Positions 59,593 to 64,000 of a DNA stretch of 64,000 nucleotides are shown here, piece by piece. Where the stretch lies: assembly GCA_017433375.1 (NCBI GenBank), contig JAFRHG010000002.1, forward strand, positions 91,361 through 155,360, read 5' to 3'. This stretch comes from Bacillota bacterium. GTDB taxonomy: Bacteria > Bacillota > Clostridia > Peptostreptococcales > Anaerovoracaceae. Below the pieces are notes generated by a model, which ran no database searches, had not been told where the DNA came from, and saw only the letters and a list, made by a program, of their open reading frames with translations. A program made the translations under genes and the position numbers. Every line of letters starts with the position of its first letter. Positions within the stretch are counted from its first letter, which is position 1.

Positions 59593-60606
59593 ATGAGAGA
59601 GGGAGCGATAAAAACAATAAGAGCAAAATTGCTGGCTATTTTGCTCAGCATCGCCATAGCATTGACATTCGCATTTTCACTGGGTGTGCAGCAGGTCAAT
59701 GCGGCGACAGGATATTCAAACGAGTATCCGTACTTATTGAACGTGGATCACAGCAAGGTGTACAACATCTGTATTAACGTTTCATCAGATTACGAAAGCT
59801 ATTATAACGGTTACGGCGGAATAAACTGTCTATACGAGATTAAAGTGTTCAGTGGCTCATACACACACGCTAGCGAGTATGATGCTATTCCTCGGGCAGC
59901 CTTTACCGAGATTACGCTGGATTATGACGTGAACAGCCCGGATTTCGTACTTGAGGATGGTACGAAGGTGGATGATCATACCATAATGACAAACAGAGAC
60001 GGTATGATCAGATTCAAGCTCCCGAGTTACGACTATGAGCTTTCCGGCGATGAATACTATAATTATCCAACAAACGTTTATGCTCCGGAAGTCACGGTAG
60101 GTCTGAGGGGCGGCGATTACACATATCTGGTCGGCGGAAGAGGATATCCGGCCAGGTACGGTACCAGTGGCCCGTATGTATCCCTGACAAAGGACGCGGA
60201 AAAGGATGACAGAAATAGCTGGACAAAAAACTGGAGTCGTCCGCTGGCGAACTATGATCCGGAAGAACAGGAGCTGTTAAAAGAGATATTTGAAGGCTAT
60301 GCAAAGGACCTGAGTGCAGCTGTTGAAACAGAAACAGTACCGTCAAAGCTCCCGCATGGACATGACTATTTCTTCAAAGATCCGGATATATGGAAAATAC
60401 CCACATCAGATCAGAAGAGAGCCAATGAGGTCACTGCGATGGTCAATGAGTTGCCTGCTGTCAATGAGCTGACCCTTGATGACAAGTCGGCAGTGCAGGC
60501 GGCGAAAGATGCCTATGACGCGCTGACAGATAAGCAGAAGGGCTTCGTTGAAGACGCCACAAAGACAAAGCTCGACGATGCAGTGGCGAAGATCGCTGAA
60601 TTGTAA
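59593..60606 (+). CDS. Secreted surface protein, N-terminal part of a frameshifted gene
   Basis: A 337-residue open frame from the ATG at 59593 (AAAGGAGA eight bases upstream). The signal peptide has LLAILLSIAIALTFAFSLG and ends VNAATG. A Tyr/Asp-rich beta region with many aromatic residues follows (about 30-230). At the end is a helical unit LDDKSAVQAAKDAYDALTDKQKGFVEDATKTKLDDAV. The frame stops at TAA 60604-60606, yet the same kind of helical unit continues in the +1 frame (ALPDPGDVKASNKDQIKAARDAFENLT). Dropping one T near 60603 would join them. The gene is clearly richer in A+T than its neighbours, suggesting transfer. Confidence 0.7.
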   Translation: MREGAIKTIRAKLLAILLSIAIALTFAFSLGVQQVNAATGYSNEYPYLLNVDHSKVYNICINVSSDYESYYNGYGGINCLYEIKVFSGSYTHASEYDAIPRAAFTEITLDYDVNSPDFVLEDGTKVDDHTIMTNRDGMIRFKLPSYDYELSGDEYYNYPTNVYAPEVTVGLRGGDYTYLVGGRGYPARYGTSGPYVSLTKDAEKDDRNSWTKNWSRPLANYDPEEQELLKEIFEGYAKDLSAAVETETVPSKLPHGHDYFFKDPDIWKIPTSDQKRANEVTAMVNELPAVNELTLDDKSAVQAAKDAYDALTDKQKGFVEDATKTKLDDAVAKIAEL

Positions 60607-61552
60607 AGAAGGAAAGACAGATCAGGAAGCAGCAGATGCTGTCAAGAACCTGATCGAAGCTCTTCCCGATCCCGGGGACGTGAAGGCCAGTAATAAAGAT
60701 CAGATCAAGGCGGCAAGAGATGCATTCGAGAATCTGACGAGAGACCAGAAGAAATACATTGACGCTCCCACCCTGCAAAAGCTGATCGATGACGAGAATG
60801 CCCTCAAGGCCCTCATGGATGATGTCAAAGTAGAGCCCAAGGAAGCTAATTCCAATCAGATGGGAACCGATGGATCTCCCGTAGGCCCCGGAGCAAGTGC
60901 GGCGACAGCAGACAAAGCGATCACCACGGGCAATCTGGATACAGATCCTGCGGGCTCAGGTTTTGCACCGCTCATGCTCAAGAGCAGCAAGCAGGGCAAG
61001 AAAAACATTAAACTGGCGTGGGCCAGCGCTAACGATACAACCAGTTACGTTGTATACGGCAATCTGTGCGGCAGCCAATACAAGATGGTGAAGCTGGCTG
61101 TACTGAACGGAGGCGCGACATCATACAACGTGAAAGATATCAGCAATATCAAAGTAAAGAAGGGTAAGTATTACAAATTCATCGTAGTGGCCCTGAACAA
61201 GGACAATAAAGTAGTATCCACTTCTAAGGTAGTACACGTTGCCACCAAGGGGGGCAAGGTGACGAACTACAAAAAAGTGACCGTCAAGGTTAAGAAAGGA
61301 AAGAAGTGGAAGAATGCCAAGAATGTCGCGGTAAAAGAGGGCGCGACCATGAAACTCAAGGTCAAGCTTACAAAACAGAGTAAGAAGGGCAAAGTCAAAA
61401 AGCATGCAAAGGTGAGATACGAGTCTTCGAACACTAAGGTTGCGACTGTTACCCCTTCGGGAACGATAATGGCCAAGGCAAAGGGTACATGTACGGTTTA
61501 TGCTTACGCGCAGAATGGTGTCTGCAAAGCGCTGAATGTGAACGTAAAGTAA
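60548..61552 (+). CDS. C-terminal part of the frameshifted secreted protein (Fn3-like, Big_2-like)
   Basis: The related reading begins at about 60605 (KEGKTDQEAADAVKNLIEALP). The open frame starts earlier at 60548, but those residues overlap the upstream part and are not family-like. It encodes a second helical FIVAR-like unit, a Gly/Ala linker, an Fn3-like domain (about 140-220: KNIKLAWASANDTTSYVVYG) and a Lys-rich Big_2-like end (KVATVTPSGTIMAKAKGTCTVYAYAQ). It has no signal peptide or RBS of its own, so it is likely expressed only by frameshift or not at all. The modules match those of the protein at 34.2 kb. Confidence 0.65.
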   Translation: MKTPQRQSSTMQWRRSLNCKEGKTDQEAADAVKNLIEALPDPGDVKASNKDQIKAARDAFENLTRDQKKYIDAPTLQKLIDDENALKALMDDVKVEPKEANSNQMGTDGSPVGPGASAATADKAITTGNLDTDPAGSGFAPLMLKSSKQGKKNIKLAWASANDTTSYVVYGNLCGSQYKMVKLAVLNGGATSYNVKDISNIKVKKGKYYKFIVVALNKDNKVVSTSKVVHVATKGGKVTNYKKVTVKVKKGKKWKNAKNVAVKEGATMKLKVKLTKQSKKGKVKKHAKVRYESSNTKVATVTPSGTIMAKAKGTCTVYAYAQNGVCKALNVNVK

Positions 61553-61591
61553 CCACAGCGAATCAAAGCATAAATAGGAACAATTGATTAG

Positions 61592-61644
61592 AACGAACAG
61601 GAGATTCAGGCTGAACAGACAGCATTGAATCTCCTGTTCGTTTT
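61592..61644 (+). terminator. Rho-independent terminator after the frameshifted gene
   Basis: A 17-bp perfect stem (AACGAACAGGAGATTCA and complement) with a 17-nt loop and TTTT. Confidence 0.85.
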
Positions 61645-61653
61645 GTCACCCCA

Positions 61654-63021
61654 TCATTCCGGCCCGGTGCAGAACACGTGGTCGGATTTGTCGTTCACCA
61701 GGCAGTACCCTTTCAGCACGTCCCCGTCCTCGGCCATGGTGGTCCAGGAGCGCTGCTCCTCGTTCAGTTTGGAGAGGGGATAGCCCGGCAGCAGAAGCCG
61801 GACCGTGTCTCCGGGCGCAAGATCCTCCATGCCGTAGGGATCCGAATATTTGATCAGGACCCCGTCCCGGATGGTTTCGCCGCTGCTTCTGCCGATGTTG
61901 AATTCCTTCAGGGTAAGGGTGTACTCCCTGTCGTCTGTTGCTTTTGGATCGGAGAAGACCCCGTCGAAGACGCAGCGGTACTCCGTCCCGTTGGGATAGT
62001 CCGCCCCGGTCTCGCCCAGGTTGGAATCGTGGTACTTGCCGCGGAAGCTTCCGCCTGCGCCGAAGGTCAGGGTGGTCCCCCAGCCGCCGGCGCCGCTGGA
62101 AAAGGCGAACTGTTTGTCTTCCAGGCCGCCGAGCACATCGCCGCCATCCGCGTCGCCGGAGCCGGAGCCGGCCGAAGTGCTTTCGGTCACGGTCAGCTCA
62201 TCGATCATATCGCTGCAGAAGACGGACTGGGGTTCCATGCCCGCCGCCTTATCGAAGACGGCGCTCTCATGGCCGCGGGTGACGAAGAAAAGCAGCTGAT
62301 CCATGTTCCCGGCAAGGCGCCGCTGGGATTTATCGAAATCCTCTTTGCTGATGGTCTCGGTCCGGTGATACCAGGTGTGCTTTTCCGTCGGATTGGCGGG
62401 ATCGGTCTCATAGTCCAGCTGCCAGCCGTCCTCCCAGCAATCCAGATCGAAGCTGCCGGACGAAGCGGTGTACTCGCAGGAGATCACATCCCCGCTCTCA
62501 TCGGAGATCGCCCGGCAGATGCCGAAGGTGGCCGGCGACTTGGACTTGTAGACGGCGTAGCTGGTCCCGCTGGCCGCATTGACATCGGTGAGCCGGTTCG
62601 CCGCATCGGATTCCTGGAGCCTTCCCTCCGGGAAACCGTAGTCAAGCTCCGTTGCCTTTCCATCCCGGAAGGTGTAGATGTACATCTCGGCGGTGGACAC
62701 GAACCCCTCGAAGACCTCCGGAAGGAAAAACAGCAGCTCCGGCGTCCCGTCGTCGTTGAGGTCGCAGAGGGCCGTCGCGCCCCGGGCCTCCTCGTACTCC
62801 TGATACTCGTAGCTTTCGATGTCCGCCTGATTCGTCTCCAGGATCTGCCGGTAGGCCGTCTTCCAGGCGGTGTCCTCCGCGGCCTTCCCCGCGTCGGTGC
62901 TCTCCGTGTCCGCGGGCCGGGATCCCTCCTGGTCGCCGCAGGATGCAAAGGCAAGGGCGGCGAAGAGGCACGCGGCGATGGCGAGTATGGTTTGACATCG
63001 GGTGAGATTGCTGACAGTCAT
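61654..63021 (-). CDS. Lipoprotein of unknown function with EF-hand-like Asp loop
   Basis: A 455-residue lipoprotein. The signal peptide ends FASC, with the lipid Cys near residue 28. An acidic Ser/Thr linker follows. Residues about 85-105 have ATALCDLNDDGTPELLFF, an Asp loop as in VCBS/FG-GAP-type or calcium-binding extracellular proteins. The rest is beta-rich with Gly/Ser linkers (STSAGSGSGDADGGDV) and a C-terminal domain with FAFSSGAGGWGTTLTFGAGGSFRG. GGAGGAAC precedes the ATG. An exact 11-mer copy (62944-62954) lies in the signal-peptide codons. Confidence 0.72.
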   Translation of the reverse strand: MTVSNLTRCQTILAIAACLFAALAFASCGDQEGSRPADTESTDAGKAAEDTAWKTAYRQILETNQADIESYEYQEYEEARGATALCDLNDDGTPELLFFLPEVFEGFVSTAEMYIYTFRDGKATELDYGFPEGRLQESDAANRLTDVNAASGTSYAVYKSKSPATFGICRAISDESGDVISCEYTASSGSFDLDCWEDGWQLDYETDPANPTEKHTWYHRTETISKEDFDKSQRRLAGNMDQLLFFVTRGHESAVFDKAAGMEPQSVFCSDMIDELTVTESTSAGSGSGDADGGDVLGGLEDKQFAFSSGAGGWGTTLTFGAGGSFRGKYHDSNLGETGADYPNGTEYRCVFDGVFSDPKATDDREYTLTLKEFNIGRSSGETIRDGVLIKYSDPYGMEDLAPGDTVRLLLPGYPLSKLNEEQRSWTTMAEDGDVLKGYCLVNDKSDHVFCTGPE

Positions 63022-63547
63022 GCTGTTCCTCCTTTGATCATCTCTGGCCGGGACCGGCGGGCTCCGGTGTGATAACGGGCCGCGGAGGACACCTGCCGCT
63101 GCAGACGCCGCATCCCCGCTCCGACTTAAATAGTAACAGATTATAGGCCGGATGTCTTATGCAGAGTTGCGCGGGACGGGGCGGACAGGGTAAACGCGAT
63201 ACCGGTTGTGATACCGGTTGGGCAGAGGTGTGGCGAGCGTTTGGCGGATGGGGAATAGCCCATCCGCTGTCGAAAAAGAGTACTTTCGCAAAGGCAATCC
63301 CGCTCAAGTGGATTCAACCGGTGACAGACACGCGGAGAAGGATGCTGATGCGGCGGGAAAACCACCGGGAATTTACTGCAATAAAGCGCGAGATCCTATC
63401 GTTTTTCGTATATGGGCGAGTATAGGATTGCACCGCGCATCATGGTATCATTCTCGCGTAATCAGTCCGTTGGAGCCGGACTGAGTGGACAGTGAAAGAG
63501 TAGAAGTCAGACAGAGAAGAGCAAAGACAGAAAGGATAAGGAGAGCG
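63022..63547. other. Gene-free stretch with hairpins and repeats
   Basis: There is no gene between the divergent lipoprotein and the last gene. GATACCGGTTG is directly repeated at about 63199-63220, and GCGGATGGG / CCCATCCGC (63244-63252, 63259-63267) forms a hairpin with a 6-nt loop. The 65-bp repeat follows at once. Confidence 0.55.
63269..63333 (+). repeat. 65-bp dispersed repeat, copy 2
   Basis: It matches 58410-58474 at 55 of 65 positions. It contains a 10-mer copy of the recurring motif (63288-63297) and lies 215 nt before a surface-protein gene. Confidence 0.85.
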
Positions 63548-64000
63548 ATGATAAAAGCGATGATAAAAAGGAGAGCAATCGGCATCGTCCTCACCGTGGT
63601 GGCCATGGCCTTTGCCATGATCCCGCTGATGGGGAATGACAAGGCCTTCGCCGACGACAACGTGGTAGCCACCATCGGCGATACGGTCTACGAATCACTG
63701 GCGGCCGCCGTAGAAGCGGCAGGGACCGAACCGACAGAGATCACACTGGTCGCGGATACCGTGGAAGGTGTGGTTATTCCGGCAGGTGCAGACATCACCA
63801 TAGACCTGAACGGGCATACGATAAAGAATGCACCGGACGAATCACAGGCGGAGGGCAAGCCTCATACCTTTGAGAACTATGGTAAACTGGCGCTCCTGTC
63901 CAGTGATGGCGAAGGCGTGATCGATAACATCACCCACGCGAAGGCCTGCGTCATGAACCAGCCCGGCGGAGAAGTCATCATTTCCGGAAAGCTGTACCTG
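63548..64000 (+). CDS. Secreted surface protein, 3' end outside window
   Basis: The frame is open from the ATG at 63548 (AAGGAG at 63537-63542) through base 64000, giving 151 residues. The signal peptide (about 1-36) has IGIVLTVVAMAFAMIPLMG and ends AFADD. VVATIGDTVYESLAAAVEAAG and ITLVADTVEGVVIPAGADITIDLNGHTI are typical of beta-helix (pectate-lyase-like) domains at the start of large Clostridial adhesins. The full length, later domains and any sortase signal cannot be seen. Confidence 0.82.
   Translation, partial: MIKAMIKRRAIGIVLTVVAMAFAMIPLMGNDKAFADDNVVATIGDTVYESLAAAVEAAGTEPTEITLVADTVEGVVIPAGADITIDLNGHTIKNAPDESQAEGKPHTFENYGKLALLSSDGEGVIDNITHAKACVMNQPGGEVIISGKLYL

Overview
The window looks like a near-origin segment of a Gram-positive, Clostridia-like (Bacillota) chromosome with fairly high GC. 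The support is the block rpsF-ssb-rpsR-gdpP-rplI-dnaB, a DnaD/DnaI-type primosome protein, DivIC, an LTA-synthase-like enzyme, a MurE with the meso-DAP motif DNPR, and strong AGGAGG ribosome binding sites. The pathway genes suggest an anaerobe. A family-level placement (for example Anaerovoracaceae) would be a guess. No rRNA, tRNA or CRISPR array was seen.

Layout: 1-6.7 kb holds an Mrr-like nuclease fragment, ribosomal/replication genes and GdpP. 6.6-19.7 kb is a forward run of envelope, RNA-modification and metabolic genes (M23 peptidase, DivIC, rsmA, LtaS-like, GNAT, tadA, ispE, GntR, CvpA, phosphohexomutase, an NnrE-MazG fusion). 19.7-23.9 kb is on the minus strand: an EamA transporter, a HipBA-like pair with a clear promoter/operator, and a secreted protein. 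24.4-28.2 kb is a cobalamin nucleotide-loop operon (cobT, cobU, cobS, a short cobU-like gene, cobC). 28.3-35.7 kb carries a cytidylate-kinase-like gene, an EFR1 flavodoxin-ferredoxin, metG, a broken gene, tatD and a surface protein. 36.2-42.9 kb is a seven-gene minus-strand run (DUF5674, small helical protein, murE, FAD enzyme, C_GCAxxG protein, ornithine-racemase-like enzyme, NhaC antiporter). 43-56.9 kb is a tetrapyrrole region that begins with a cobalamin riboswitch. It includes an exported CbiK-type chelatase lipoprotein, two tandem-domain NEAT-like surface proteins, cbiL, an ABC-2 exporter, a cytosolic CbiK, and hemA-sirC, hemC, cobA-hemD, hemB and hemL. It is followed by a regulator joining BRO-N, TPR-like and LuxR domains. 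58-64 kb is a surface-protein region with remnants, a frameshifted gene, a lipoprotein and a gene cut by the window end.

The strongest unexplained signal is the 11-mer TTGCCTTTGCA (reverse complement TGCAAAGGCAA). By eye I find 15 exact copies and about 14 more with the 10-mer core, where about 0.03 exact copies would be expected by chance. Copies sit in spacers, in a terminator loop, in a four-copy array with a 23-24 bp period, and inside variable protein linkers, where they often encode AKAT. It resembles a DNA-uptake-type or other genome-wide signal. A second signal is a set of four gene-free islands (24.1, 32.1, 36.0 and 49.2 kb), each filled with alternating inverted copies of its own short word.

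The riboswitch cluster, with an exported chelatase, heme-binding-like surface domains and an ABC transporter beside heme and cobalamin synthesis, may form a metal-tetrapyrrole acquisition system. That functional link is inference.
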